DNA of 64,000 nt from Spongilla lacustris (GCA_949361645.1 OX442415.1:5878023-5942022); one strand, 5' to 3'; positions 1-13,168 are shown, numbered from the stretch's first letter. The notes: generated from the letters alone by a model not told the origin. Translations and numbers: made by a program.

Positions 1-78
1 TAACGTTGTCATGTACGTTTAAATCTTCACTTGAACTAAATATAATCAGCATGACAACAGTTCACGTGCGCTGTGGCT

Positions 79-507
79 GGATCCCTGTGGCTAGCTCACG
101 AAGCTTGAACTGTGGTCACGTTGAAGACACGTGCACTAATAGACTATACATTTATTCACTTGCCTCATACTTTCACACATATGATCCCAACGTTTTGCGA
201 CTGTAAGTGCGGTGTGTACGACTGCCCGTACTTCAGTCTCATAGCGGCCGCGCATGCTGTAAACATTATAAAAAGGTGCTCATTCATTAGAATATCGTGG
301 TTCGAGTCCCGATTTCTAGTGAATGAGCACCTTTACATGCCTGTGAATTTACAGCAGCAGAAACTACAGTCATACTCTGCCTACAGTCGTGGAGCTTTGG
401 GATCATATGTGTGAAAGTATGAGGCAAGTGAAAAAATATGTGGTCCGGCCGTATGGCGTCTTCAACATGACCACAGTTCAAGCTTCGTGCGCTAGCCACT
501 GGGATCC
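79..507. repeat. Fold-back element with imperfect 110-bp arms
   Basis: Bases 79-190 and 398-507 are imperfect inverted copies. Both arms carry GGATCC, GAAGCTTGAACTGTGGTCA and TTTCACACATATGATCCCA. The interior has a second hairpin (about 273-286 against 319-333, AAGGTGCTCATTCA). No transposase is seen, so this is probably a non-autonomous element. No clear target-site duplication was found. Confidence 0.8.
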
Positions 508-1934
508 ATATGGTACCATACACACTTGTCATACCAAATGACCATTTCCATCGACATGCTGCATAATGCACGAGCATGTGAGCATAAAGAAAATCATCAC
601 TCCACACACTGTACTTTTTTTTTCTTGTGTCGTGCATGCTTTTCATCCTCACATAGCAGAAAATGGTGTGCTCATGTTATTGTGGTATGGTGGGATTAGG
701 AAAACTGTACTCAACCTATCCCTTAATGCTCCAAATTTAGATGATTGGCTATGTAGCGAAACTGATATTCCAGGTACGTCCTTATCAATGCATACCTACA
801 CCGGTCCTCTCAACCTGAGGTGTTACATGATCAGATGCTCAACTAAGGTGCATAACCAAGAGAACAAGGGTGCATGTGTATCATCAAGAAAGTGAACACG
901 TGAGGTAAAATAGAAGGAACAGTGTACTATATGGTGAAAGTTTCCTTCTTTGGGTTGGGTACTCAGGTTGTGTCCATCCTGCCTCCACCAAGGTAACAAA
1001 GCTAGGTTGGAGCTCTTATTCTGGCTAGGAAGTGATCGTGCAGGTATTGCATACACGTAGCGTCCGATCTTACATGTAATGAAGGTACTAGTAAGAAGTA
1101 CAGGTAGGCGGGGTGCAGAGAAGGAAATGAAATATTAGAAAAGGGCGGATTACGAAGCGCTGTGTGTACAGCAAAGGCGCGTATAAACAGTGAATTCCAT
1201 CAAGAGAGGGGAGAAGTCAACCACAGGTGGGTTTGCTGAGTACACCAACAGTTTCTTCTGTACCAGGTGAATATAATTATTTTTCCGCTGGAGCGAAGGT
1301 GATAATTACCGCTGGAGCGAGCGGGTACTGTATAGGGTTATCATAAATATCTTTCCCCTTCTGATATGTTTATAGTTATACCTCCTCCCACATCTCCGTT
1401 CCACCCCCTCTCGGATGTTCATGAATAGGTACATCATCTCCGCGAAACATGCTATACATGTATGCATATCACTGTAGCCGTCCGCTTCACTCAGTAATAT
1501 CTAATATCTAACCCTCCTATCTTTCTATAGATACAAGTATGCAATCCTATTTATATGCACGTATGATAAAAACGCGTACAACGCTGAATTAAAACAAATG
1601 AACTTTAATTGACTGCTCATTGCGTCGCTGAACGGTGACATCTGACAGATAGGAGGGAGACTTGTTGCCTGTCAGCGATTTAATACATTACGAACAATAT
1701 GCATAAGTAACCAAACATACATACCCCCAAAAAAAAATCGCACCGACTAATATAACATCAGTAGCAGGAAATGTTTTGGAATCTAATCCTAGCGAAAATT
1801 GGAATTGGTGTCATTTCTATGTGAACTATTTTTTTCCAAAAACTAGTCAAACCCCTCCTTTGTATAATCAATATCAGCTATTATATACCTAATTACAATT
1901 TCAAGAGCACGTTTATTTTAACTGTTAATTTACA
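508..1934. other. No gene seen
   Basis: There is no convincing exon here. Short open frames lack homology-like character. Bases about 1690-1910 resemble 45790-45910 and 59560-59690, the DNA upstream of receptor modules C and D/E, so a decayed copy of that repeat unit lies here. Confidence 0.5.
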
Positions 1935-2021
1935 AAATCAGCTGTGCTGTCTGAGCTGTACAGTAGGCTCAACCTGCATTTGGTGAGAGCGAATGCAACA
2001 GCGATCCTCTCCAGGTGGTAA
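1935..2021 (+). pseudogene. C-terminal relic of a reverse-transcriptase-type ORF
   Basis: The plus strand reads KSAVLSELYSRLNLHLVRAN and then ATAILSRW before TAA at 2019-2021. The same peptide recurs on the minus strand near 61020-61120, and a diverged version is at 5027-5110 (YGRLSLTLVREN). From family knowledge I take this as the C-terminus of a retroelement-like RT protein common in invertebrate genomes. Only about 29 codons remain, so it is a relic. The identity is recognised from memory of the family and was not searched. Confidence 0.55.
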
Positions 2022-2307
2022 CTGTATTGTAATTTATAGCCAGTGTTGTGTGTAAATAATAGTATTTTCCTGTACTTTAAAATATTCAATAATGTACACA
2101 GAAAATGTGATACAAAAGATCTGAAAAACAAAGTAAGTGACCATGATGGAAAAGAACTGCCATTCCTCAGTAGACTTTCATGTGAGAGCCTGTGAAAGCA
2201 AAGGTTGGCTCCTCTGAGGAAAGACAATGAGAATAATCTCCAAATGTGCTTACATCATAAAAACCACAAGTCAACTTGGGAGGTGAGCACATAAGAAGTA
2301 TGTCTCT

Positions 2308-2331
2308 CCCCCCCCCCCCCCCCCCCCCCCC
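2308..2331. repeat. Poly-C tract, 24 bases
   Basis: An uninterrupted run of C. Its exact length in an assembly is unreliable. Confidence 0.9.
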
Positions 2332-3446
2332 TCAGCTAATTTGCTAATTTGTGCATATTTAATTAAATTGCTGATGTGTGATTGCCTACGGTTACATGTG
2401 TGTTAGCAACGCCATTGTTCTATTTTTGGAAGTGCCAATTGTTCTGTGTTGAAAAGTTGGATATATTCCAATTGAACCCACACAATAGTCAATATTGGCA
2501 CAGCTTCATTACTTTGTGTTACAAATAAACATTCTGACTGCAATGCTTACACATGATAAAGGACATGGCAGCTAAAAATAGTAGTGGCAATTACTGGACT
2601 GATAGAATACATAGATGACTGAAGTTTCCATGTATTATATGAGCACATGGTCTTCTATTTAGTTTCACTCACAAAAACACCATCATTATATGTTGGCAGT
2701 TTGAGCCCATTCTATTGTAATGATCTGACCATACACTCATAACAGATGCCTAGCCATAGCTGCTACAAGCAAACATGTCTGTCATATTGTTTAGAAGCAT
2801 ATGACAGTGCCCCTGGAGGATGCCAATCATTTCTGCATTCATGTACCATGTTACACTTCACATACTCAATATGTATTCACCTAGCAGAGATGCCAACAGC
2901 CAAGAATACTGTAAGGCACCATTAGGATTAACCCTTAGTAGAAATCTATTTTTGTGAGCATTGATTGTGTCCATTTTTAAAAACAGTTTCTGGGTATTAC
3001 CATTGAAGCCTCCAGTACGCATGAGAGCACAAGCTTGATTTATTCAAGTTTAATATCCAATCATCCAACGGGCATGTGTCCCTTTGGGGTGACTGAGCTG
3101 TACTTTGGGCATGTGATTAAAGCATTGTATTAATTACACTTGCCAAAAGCAGGCTAACAATCACAATTGGTTGCTTTGTGGACAATTTGTCAAACCTACA
3201 ACCTACTTTAGATACCCCCCATCAGAACCCTCTGAATACCCCACCCATCAATACCCATAGTAAGTTTACTTGTGGGCCGGATGAAGGGGAACCTCTACAT
3301 GCACTATGTTTACTCACATAGAATACTTAGTACAGAAGGAAAAGGTATTGCTCAAGAAGCATCATATAGCTTCTGTTGACTGGAATAGACATATATGTGT
3401 GTGTACATAGGAAATTGTTCTACATGTACTCTATACATGTATATAC
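2332..3446. other. No gene seen
   Basis: AT-rich sequence without a supported exon, RNA gene or structured repeat. Confidence 0.5.
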
Positions 3447-3653
3447 ATGAGCTCATGCGTGGTCATATATCACTTGGAGAGGTCACCAAGAGCTTTGCAG
3501 ATTACCAGACCAGCAGATACTATCAGTTTTTGCACAGCCATCACCAAGAATGCACACAAGATGGTCGTGAAGGTCAGAGAGCTCACCAATGCCTACTACA
3601 CCACTCAGTGCACTTTGGCTACTATTGATTCACAAAATGTAACTGTTGTTTGA
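3447..3653 (+). pseudogene. Coding-like segment with a frame change, unrecognised
   Basis: Two overlapping plus-strand frames each look coding in part. One gives GEVTKSFADYQTSRYYQFL and the other continues as ITKNAHKMVVKVRELTNAYY. Together they read like a single helical, lysine-rich protein piece broken by one indel near 3535. I do not recognise the family. No flanking splice sites are obvious. It could be an old exon or retrocopy, or it could be chance. Confidence 0.35.
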
Positions 3654-5026
3654 TAAAAATCATATGCTCTTGTATATGTTCTAATCAATGCCCACCAGAT
3701 TGCCTTGTGCCTGGGCCAGAATGTGGACTTGTGTACGCTGGGGGGATCCTACTATTTCGGCTTTGATAGTGCAATTGTTTGTGCCACTTGCCGGTTCCTG
3801 TGAATTGAAAATGTTTCTCATTTCAGCTCAATACCACAAACTGAGCAGCGAAGCCATTTATCACAAAACTGTTGGTTAAACATATGCCCTTGTATTACAA
3901 CCAGCCACCACAAATAACTATTCAAGGAAAAGCAAGCTTTCGTTGCTGAATTACAATTATTATATTGAAAATGTGGATGCCTATAAAATTAGAACCTGTC
4001 AGGATTGAGTAAAATGTTAATTTCATATTTAGTTTGTTTACATTATTTATCAGTTAATTCACAGCAATTTTCTTCGATTGTGAACACTGAATGTATTTTG
4101 TTCGTTTAATAACATACAATAACTTGTACTTCTCCTCATTAAAAAAAAAATTGTCTGCCTGCTTAGATGACGTTATCAATTGGTGTCCCTAATGATTTGT
4201 GTTGCACTTCACTCTGAACTGTTGTGGCGATATAATGCATGTTTAAACAAACAATTTTAAACTACACATGTTCATATTAGGCGATATAATGCATGTTTAT
4301 TCAGGTGATGAAGGAAACTGAAAAGCGCTTTACTGTGTTTATAGTACTCTTACTCAGATGGATGCATGTTATCTGCACATACATTGTTAAGATACTGCAT
4401 GTAATGTACATTGTACAAACAGGGGCAGATACAAGACTGGATGTGCCCCTACCACATGAAGGAAAACACAGACTATCTACCCACATTGAAGCTCGAACCT
4501 GTGGCAAAAGGCTATCAACATGGCATCAATTATTGGTTGGGGCCCACCCCCTGTGTCCACCCTGACTTATGACCTGCTATGGCTGCAAGCTGCTGTCCAT
4601 TGTTTGCACACAACTATCATGTGAGGCACAGCCATGCATGCATCCTTTAGTGAAGTCATCACATTGGCTCCAGGAACACTTATCATGTCCTCATCCTGCT
4701 GATGTGGGCAGTACATGAGGTATGGTGAGAGCTTTACTTATATGCCGGGGGGTACATGTGCAGGTTTGGTAAAATGCCAGGGGAATACCCATACATGTAC
4801 AAAGCCCTTCACATGCATAGGGTCTTAAGAGCACAGTGCTGAGTAAAATAATCGTCACAAAGCTACTGCAAGTATAAGAGTATGCACGATGGAGTATGCT
4901 CCACTCCCTCCCCCCTCCCCAACCTGATTAATGGTGCTTGTGCACTTTGTATGTGCAGAACACTGGATTATAAGGTTACATTATTTAACACACTACATAA
5001 ACTCACAAAAAACAGCACACAATAGC
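3654..5026. other. No gene seen
   Basis: Intergenic-looking DNA. A short direct repeat, GGCGATATAATGCATGTTTA, occurs near 4226 and 4281. Open frames at 4293-4565 and on the opposite strand are unsupported. Confidence 0.5.
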
Positions 5027-5220
5027 TCAGCTAACTGGCCAGCTGGATCTTGCCAGGATAGCCTTAGCGTTCTCCCTCACCAAGGTCAGGCTTAGTCTCC
5101 CATACATGTCCTGCCGCTGAGCCCACTGCCAACCTACTGCTGGTACGGTTGAATGTTTCCTGGGCCTTCTCTCCCCAATCACCATATGTCTCTACAGCCA
5201 GGGGAATATCAAGTTTCATA
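5027..5220 (-). pseudogene. C-terminal relic of a reverse-transcriptase-type ORF, frameshifted
   Basis: Minus-strand frames read MKLDIPLAVETYGDWGEKAQ followed by a serine/alanine stretch. After a frame change near 5105 they read MYGRLSLTLVRENAKAILAR and a TGA at 5027-5029. The two halves together match the C-terminal layout of the relics at 1935-2021 and 61019-61240. The frameshift shows it is dead. The family assignment (RT-bearing retroelement protein) is inferred from motif memory. Confidence 0.55.
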
Positions 5221-5805
5221 CACTTTGGGCCATATATGTTATCATCCCTGGAATGATTTTTGCATTAGTAATGTCTATAGAAAATAAATGGCACTTGTAT
5301 AAACTTTAGAATGCAAACTCAGAGTTTGGAGAAAAAACAATGAAAGTTTGTGAAATGAACAATCACAACAGGACCAATCAGACAGATGACCTTACAGATA
5401 CAGCACTATGAGGTCAGACCATCTAGGTACACATGTACAGGATAACAGGTGTATGTAGGGAGGCTATGGAACTTGGGTGTCCCTTCATGAAGAAATGTAC
5501 CAGTAGGTGCATCAATCTAAGCAATTGAAAAACAGCGCAACACACATGTATAACCAAGAATGGACCTCTTCACAATGTAACTGCAACAAATTCCATGTTT
5601 GCAGAGTCTAAGAGACCATTTCTGATGTTTTCCAGGGCCAGAGAATATCCCTGCAAGTTGTAAGGGGATACATGCACAAGTGTATCGATTTTAGTACTAA
5701 TTGTATCATATTCTGGCCACAGAAGTGTGATAAAGTTCTTGCCAGGTGGCAAAGGCTTCACCAACAGATGTTAACACATGTATATGACCTTCCTATCCAT
5801 TCTGT

Positions 5806-5996
5806 ACAGACAGACAGACAGACAGACAGGGAGGGAGGGAGGGAGGGAGGGAGGGAGGGAGGGAGGGAGGGAGGGAGGGAGGGAGGGAGGGAGGGAGGGA
5901 GGGAGGGAGGGAGGGAGGGAGGGAGGGAGGGAGGGAGGGAGGGAGGGAGGGAGGGAGGGAGGGAGGGAGGGAGGGAGGGAGGGAGGGAGGGAGGGA
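5806..5996. repeat. (CAGA)n followed by (GGGA)n microsatellite
   Basis: A short CAGA run to about 5828 is followed by about 42 GGGA units. Open frames across it (poly-GREG, poly-PPSL) are repeat artefacts. Confidence 0.95.
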
Positions 5997-6318
5997 TGTG
6001 GACATCGCATATAGTGGGATACCTCCATTTGTCCATTTGGGTCATGTACAGGTACAGGTATAAAATTTGATATACCTCATCGGGAGATCTAGGCATGCAT
6101 CCATGAGAGCAAAACACACGTGTACAGTTATGGTATTTGGAGGAGCCCCAGCACTTGAGGCCTACACATCAGCACTGAGTTCATGCAGTTGCAATATTAT
6201 TATTAATGTTATACATGTGGGGCTTGAGTTATGTACTCACTAGTGGTAAACAAAACTACTTGACCTTTATAAACTACATTCACTGATGATTATGACCACT
6301 TAGTTCAGCCACAAAATC

Positions 6319-7100
6319 TAGTAGTGAGGAGTATGGTAGTGAGGAGGTGGAGTGTGGTAGTGAGGAGGTGGAGTGTTGTAGTGAGGAGGTGGTGTGGTGG
6401 TGAGGAGGTGGAGTGTGGTAGTGAGGTGGAGTGTGGTAGTGAGGAGGAGTGTGGTAGTGAGGAGGTGGAGTGTGGTAGTGAGGGAGTGTGGTAGTGAGGG
6501 AGTGAAGTGTGGTAGTGAGGAGGTGAAGTGTGGTAGTGAGGAGGTGGAGTGTTGTAGTGAGGAGGTGGAGTGTGGTAGTGAGGAGGAGTGTGGTAGTGAG
6601 GGAGTGTGGTAGTGAGGGTGTGGTAGTGAGGGAGTGTGGTAGTGAGGGAGTGTGGTAGTGAGGGAGTGTGGTAGTGAGGGAGTGAAGTGTGGTAGTGAGG
6701 AGGTGGAGTGTGGTAGTGAGGAGGTGGAGTGTGGTAGTGAGGAGGTGGAGTGTGGTAGTGAGGAGGTGAAGTGTGGTAGTGAGGAGTGTGGTAGTGAGGA
6801 GTGTGGTAGTGAGGAGTGTGGTAGTGAGGAGTGTAAGTGTGGTAGTGAGGAGGTGGAGTGTTGTAGTGAGGAGGTGGAGTGTGGTAGTGAGGAGGTGGAG
6901 TGTGGTAGTGAGGAGTGTGGTAGTGAGGAGTGTGGTAGTGAGGAGTGTGGTAGTGAGGAGTGTGGTAGTGAGGGAGTGTGGTATGTATTGAGGAGGTGAA
7001 GTGTGGTAGTGAGGAGGTGGAGTGTGGTAGTGAGGAGGTGGAGTGTGGTAATGAGGGAGTGTGGTAGTGAGGAGGTGGAGTGTTGTAGTGAGGTGGAGTG
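6319..7100. repeat. C-free GTGGTAGTGAGGAGGTGGA minisatellite
   Basis: Tandem units of about 12-24 bases built from TGTGGTAGTGAGGAG and GTGGAG variants. The plus strand has no C from 6319 to 7100. Long frames in both directions (HYHTPPP on the minus strand, CGSEEVE on the plus) are repeat translations and not genes. Confidence 0.95.
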
Positions 7101-7140
7101 CTGTAGTGAGGTGGAGTGCTGTAGTAAGGAAATCCTAGAG

Positions 7141-7936
7141 AAGTTGTGGGGGTAAATGTACACCTGTATGGCTTTACCCACTCTAGGGTATAATAGCCAG
7201 CTCTAAATGGTGTGGAATTCATCACTGTAACCTGCTTGGATAACCACGGTCTGCCAGGTGTGCTGGGCCAGATGACCTAATTACAGCTGGCTTAGCTAAT
7301 CTTGTAATCTTACTGCACCCTTTGTTATTGGCCACAATTAACCCCTTGCATCCCCAGCAAAAGGTTCTAGGACAAGATTCTTTCCCAAGAAGGGCAAGAT
7401 CTTGGCAAGATGACACAGGATGGCAAAGATCTTGCCAAGAGGCCCAACAGCAGACTGGCATATCTCAGGTAAGATCTCGGCCTGCTATGGGCAAGGTTTT
7501 GGGCAGGTATCTTGTGGAGAACTTTTTGCTCAGGGATCACAAGCAGTAGGTGACTTCATAGCCTATGGTTCTATCATGCTAAGATCACTTATCACACACA
7601 TAAAAGCTTCAACACATGGTGTGTTAATTAGAATTGCATTTTGCATGACTACAGTAGACATGAGTCCAAGTCTGAGAGCATGTTGTGAACATGTTTTCCA
7701 TGCCCTACCCTAGCATTTCTCTTTACTAGTACATCACACACTACCAACAGCCTACTTCATGGTCACAGATCAGGAGGCCTCTTAACCCTTTGAACACCAA
7801 TTAATGGCCGGCATATTAGTGTATAACACTATGTGTCACAGTAATATAAAGAGACATATGTGCACATACCTGACTTCTCTTATGCATCACTTACAAATTA
7901 ATCTTCCAGAACAGGAATTTGTAGTGTATGTGACAC
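7141..7936. other. No gene seen
   Basis: Unique-looking sequence with short degenerate AAGATCTTGGCAAGA words at about 7370-7440. Nothing else is supported. Confidence 0.45.
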
Positions 7937-7938
7937 AG

Positions 7939-7969
<31 letters not shown>

Positions 7970-8137
7970 TGCACACGCACACACATACACACACACACGT
8001 ACACACGCACACGCACACGCATACACACACACGCACACGCACACACACACACGCACACGCACACACACACACATACACACACATGCACACACACACACGC
8101 ACACACACACGCACACGCACACACACATACACGCACA

Positions 8138-8172
<35 letters not shown>
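7937..8172. repeat. (CA)n / (CACG)n microsatellite
   Basis: An interrupted CA repeat with CG and CATA interruptions. The Thr-His and Cys-Val frames here are artefacts. Confidence 0.95.
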
Positions 8173-8175
<3 letters not shown>

Positions 8176-8534
8176 TGAGATACAAACACAGAGACCACAA
8201 GTCATCATCCTACATGTAGGATATGTTACAACCATCACACATTTAGTATATGACAATAATATTGGTATCTATGAATGAGAACCATAAGTACATGCAAATC
8301 ATGGGGTAGGTTTGCCAAATAGATTAGGGCCCCCGGAAAGTAGGAAGGACTCATTACGAAGGAGGGCTAAAATCTGTTGTCATACGCTTGTTTAGCCCAT
8401 CGCGTTCACCGATCTGAGAAGATCATTGTGGTACTATAGCCTTTTCTCTCTAATAGTCCCTACAACTTTAACAAAGACGGGCACACTAGCTTGTACAAAC
8501 GTCACGTTTTGTCGTGATGACGTAGTCGTTGCTA

Positions 8535-8727
8535 CATCATTATATATGACAGTCGATCGACGCGACCAGATCTACTTAGCTGTCTAGCAAGGTAAGTTCA
8601 CGAATTATTATGTACTGCATGCAATTTTAACGTAATTTATCGCGCGCTAACCGTTGCATAAAACTACACTATCTGAATTTTTGTTTCAGCTCTGAAGCAC
8701 TCCCAATGGTAGTTTAATACATAATGG
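8535..8727 (+). promoter_or_regulatory. Possible promoter and spliced non-coding leader
   Basis: A TATA-like ATTATATATGACAG lies near 8540. A strong donor-like GCAAGGTAAGTTC follows at about 8588-8600, and an acceptor-like TTTTTGTTTCAG at about 8680-8690. The next short segment contains only a tiny frame (MVV, stop) and ends at ATG|GTACGT. The arrangement could be a 5' leader, but no coding exon follows that I can support. Confidence 0.25.
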
Positions 8728-8777
8728 TACGTAGTACGTACGTGCTCTAGATATCTGCTTCCATAGTATATCAGGGG

Positions 8778-9010
8778 GCGGCAGAGACGCTGCGGCAGAT
8801 TTAACGATTACCAGTATCAGTAATGCCGCGGCCAGCAATATACGATACGGTCACGTCATAGATATTACTGGCCGGATTTTGTCCGACGGTCACGATATCG
8901 ATCGCGGTCGAAGGCTTACAAGCAATACGGTCGCGTAAACGGCCTGGCCGGCAGCTGTCTATCTTCGATGCGGTCACGGACGGTCAGGCTGTAGGCATTT
9001 ATAATACCGA
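8778..9010. repeat. CpG-rich block with repeated GGTCACG words
   Basis: CG dinucleotides are dense compared with the surroundings. The word CGGTCACG or CGGTCGCG recurs about four times at spacings of roughly 45-60 bases, with CTGGCCGG between. It may be a decayed tandem repeat or a regulatory CpG patch. Confidence 0.4.
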
Positions 9011-10098
9011 TACGTCATTGCGTAACAAGAATTATTATTTAAAACGTACCTTGGCAACAGCCTAGAGCTCAACAGCTACAAAGAAAATTAAATATAAAAG
9101 TGATCTCTTGCATTCAGTCTTAGTGTAAGTACAAGATTGCAGATCCAAACGATCGACTTCGTATAGTTTAACCACCATCTGCCGTATGTAACACGTATTG
9201 CATTTTTGTAAATGTCTAGCATAACATTGTAAACTATATAAAGTAGGATTCATTGATTGATTCGTAAGTGTGATGGCTAAGAGTAAATTCATTGCAAATA
9301 CGTCACCGTTGATTAAACATCGTACTACATGATAGACCTTTTCCATTGTGGGCGTATAAACAAATAAACGTCATCGTATAAACAGAAAACGTCATAAAAC
9401 AGGGGCGTATAAACCACGGCTGTTTCAGGCCCATTCAACGTTGGACAATAAGACCTACGCCCTGAAATATTGAAACGATTACACCATCAAACATGACCTC
9501 AACAAGGACTTTGTATCTTCGAGCTATATAAGGACTGCACTTGTAGTCCCGCCATTTAAAAGCCATTTTAGCGTACACATACCATTTTTCTATCCTTCGT
9601 GTGAATTGCAAGGCACAACTCTGTACCGTCTGTTAGCTATAGCGCTCGCCACGAGAGTACCGCGATTAGATATCCTTCACAAAGATCGGAACACTAGACT
9701 ACCGCCAATTTTCCTGGATGAAAACAAGACGTGGATAAATGGTGGAGAGCGGAGGCTACCTTGAAAGCCAAACAACTAAGTGCGGCCTGCAGAAATGACA
9801 GCGCTACAAGTCATCAAACATAGGTGATTTGACTCATATTAAAAGTGATTTTTCATAACATGTATAGCATAGGTGATACATATTTGCGTCTTTTTGTTAC
9901 TACTGGTATTGCTGCGATATTTTGTGATATTCCTACATTACACACTGGTAATACTGCAACTTTTCCTTGAATTTGACATGTATATGGATTTGCTCCTTGT
10001 TTCCAAGGAGACCAAATCCAACATACCACTTATGTACCCAAGCAACATTGTGGTCGTCAAGAAAATGCATTAATACTGGGATAGTGGCTTTGGGAAAT

Positions 10099-10304
<206 letters not shown>

Positions 10305-10412
10305 TCTTATGACTTCTCTGCATGTGATGTCATCCTGTCAGTGATAATCATGTGCACGTGCTCTTCCTTGTGTTGGACAGGTTCTAAGGACTTGTTGATG
10401 ACATGCGTCTCA

Positions 10413-10463
10413 GGACATCTACCATCTCCTCTCCTCAGTAGGAGATGGTGTGCCTAGATGTCC
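10413..10463. repeat. Short hairpin
   Basis: GGACATCTA pairs with TAGATGTCC, and CCATCTCCT pairs with AGGAGATGG, around a short loop. Confidence 0.7.
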
Positions 10464-11472
10464 CTGGAACAGGCTGCAAAATGGATGAATATATTGCCCG
10501 AGATGTTCAATCCCAAGGTGGAAGCAGGGTTATGATGCAGCTGTGCTGTGTCATAACAACAGGGACACTGTACCTCTGCTGACACACTGTGCAGGGGCAG
10601 GTTGAGAACGTTCAGGCACAGAGATCTGACAAATTCAAAACAGCGCTTACAGCGGGTAGGGGGTAAATGATGTCAGTGTACTAGCACCACCATCTTTAGC
10701 TGTGTGAATGATATTGGATGGCCTTCCCACTTGCTGAGTGGATATGAAGTGTTCATACCTTATATATGTATGAATTTAAATTTGAATGCCATCATATTGG
10801 GTCCGGGTGCAAACATCTCACCATGCAAGATTAACTCCTATGTGTTTGCCACTGAAATGCAGTCACACATGGTACAGCTGCCTTTTAAAGGGAATCCTTG
10901 CAGGAGCTACAAAAGCTTTGTGGGTACACCATTGCATCCTCCTCAGTTCAAAATGCCATACCAAACACCTTCTGCAAGGCCTGAGTATATGCCTCACACT
11001 GTTATATGGTGTCTTTTTAGTTTCCCCTTCAGTCATGCACCCTCTGCAGTGCAACTGACCTTGGTGGTGGTGGGAATCCATTCAACCTATACAACTCCGC
11101 ATCATTATTCATAGAAAACAAGCAGACTGTTTAGGCCGAAAAGTGCCGGCCGCACTTAGTTAATGACATACACCTTTCACCTGAAGTGTTAACATTGCCT
11201 CTATGTCGAATTTACCAGTGGGAAAATTGGCGGCTCGATGCAACTCGCGCTTTTTTAACACATGCTCGAGATGACGTAACGGCGTATGCTTATGAAAACG
11301 AGGCCAGTGTATTATTGGAAAGCGTAGTATTAAAAGTCGTGTGTGTGTTATAGAGAAATGATTGCTGGTACTAATGCATCAGCGTATAATAGCACCAGGT
11401 GTAAGCTTCAAGCAAGCCATGCTGTTAAACATTGCATAGCGATAATGAGCTCGAAACAGCCGTGAAACATAT

Positions 11473-11622
11473 AAACGTCACGTGTGCGCCTAAAACCTAG
11501 TCTCGTGCCCAGACCCATGGCATCGCAGCTGCGGATTGCATAGCGGTAATGTAATTCATCCGCAGCTGCGATGCCATGGGTCTGGGCACGAGACTAGGTT
11601 TTAGGCGCGCACGTGACGTTTG
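11473..11622. repeat. Near-perfect 63-bp-arm palindrome
   Basis: Bases 11473-11535 and 11558-11622 are almost perfectly complementary, around the spacer TGCATAGCGGTAATGTAATTC. The core TCTCGTGCCCAGACCCATGG resembles the palindrome at 30016-30100. A related spacer word (GCATAGCGATAATG) is at about 11436. Confidence 0.9.
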
Positions 11623-12021
11623 TATATTTATACGCCCCTGTTTTATGACGTTTTCTGTTTATACAATGACTTTATACGCCCACAATGGAAAGGGTCTATA
11701 CTTAGTCTAGCTATATAGATCTACATGTATATCTGATGTCGAATTACGTAATTGAAAACCTCATGGTCTTCCGCATGAATATAATTAAATTTTTGGCGGG
11801 CTTTAAAAAAAAAGAAAGGGGGTTTTGAAGCGAGAAGCAGAACTCGAACTCAGAAAAGGTAAGGAGAAATTACCATTTACCTATCTTTACACACCTGTGA
11901 TAAGTTTCTGGTTGATGTGATGTGTTTTTCTGAATGCTCAACAACCTGGCGTTACTTGTTGAGCTGAAAAAATCCTTAGGAGGGAATGGAAAACACGGCT
12001 AACAAATTATGCTTTGTCGTG

Positions 12022-12022
<1 letters not shown>

Positions 12023-12110
<88 letters not shown>
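12023..12110. repeat. (TG)n microsatellite
   Basis: TG repeat with two TTTG interruptions. Confidence 0.95.
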
Positions 12111-12113
<3 letters not shown>

Positions 12114-13133
12114 TTTGTATGTGTGCATGTAACGGATGTCTATTGCATGTACATACTGTGAGCATCTGCATGTAGTGTGTCATATATGTACATGTAGCAT
12201 GTGTGAGTACATGTGTATAGTAGCGTGTGTGCTTGTAGGGCCTGCACTCAACACTGTACAGAGCACCGCATATAGTGAGGCAGTATATCTAAAAATATGT
12301 AGGCCTAGCTACTAATTGTCAAGTTTTGCATGGTCCTGGTTTGAAACTGATCTTTGCGCCTTTTGAATATCTAAGCAAAGTTATAAAGCTACAAATACCT
12401 TTAGCAGTGTGCGTCTGTCGGATTCTCCTATACGTTAAATAAAAAAGATCTACGTCAAGAACAGGGTATTTTGCTTTGCATGTAGCATGGCTTGGCCTGT
12501 GAAGGCTGTGATGTAGGCCTACCCTTATGAAGATACGAATGTTTGTAATACTACACGCAATATATAACAGACGCTTGCCAGAACTGCAGCTTTGAAATGG
12601 TCTTTTGACTCTATATCAGTACAACGAAATGCTACAAAGCGTGTATTCCTTACGTTCTTGGAAACTAGAAGAGCACCTAACGGCTGTTTCATTCCATTGA
12701 AAATTCGTTCCATTGACATTAGGCCCGCGCCCACTATGAATTTTAAGTACCTAGCAACGTGAGTTCATTAATTCCACCTGGCGCGTACGTTGTAGAAAAA
12801 GGGCGCTGTTACAAAACTGTCGGTAATTCCTCACATGCAAGATGAAGGTAGTATATGTAAGTTAAAGGGTAGTGCATAGAATGGTACCAAGCTGTGCTGG
12901 TTTCGTCACTGAGAACTGGTGCTATACTAACTAGAACACGTGATATCTCATAGGATGTGGTTTGAACTGATTCAGTTTCTCGCAAATCCCGCTTATAGTT
13001 TTCAATTAAAATCAATGAGTAAGGTGCGATGTTGCTTTTTGTGTTGATTCTGCGTTACTACTCGACTCCTGATACTTTTTGCACACTCTGAATGGGTATA
13101 GGGAATATACAGGTCTAAGGGGTGGTCATTTAA
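12111..13133. other. No gene seen
   Basis: Minus-strand frames at 12525-12734 and 12809-13015 have no recognisable features. No exon is supported. Confidence 0.45.
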
Positions 13134-13137
13134 ATGT

Positions 13138-13168
<31 letters not shown>

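Noticed and set aside
295..320. tRNA T-arm-like GGTTCGAGTCC inside the first fold-back element
   Set aside because: It matches the B-box word, but the flanking bases do not form a T-stem and no A-box or cloverleaf is present.
5672..6117. Long Gly-Arg-Glu-Gly and Pro-Pro-Ser-Leu open frames
   Set aside because: Pure translation of the GGGA microsatellite. The same applies at 50468-50898.
6305..7225. 306-aa and 287-aa HYHTP/SLPHST open frames on the minus strand
   Set aside because: They are readings of the C-free minisatellite, open in several frames at once, with no promoter, splice sites or non-repeat domain.
10704..11114. Transposase ORF in the TA-flanked element
   Set aside because: The 136-codon frame has no DDE motif, helix-turn-helix or other transposase feature.
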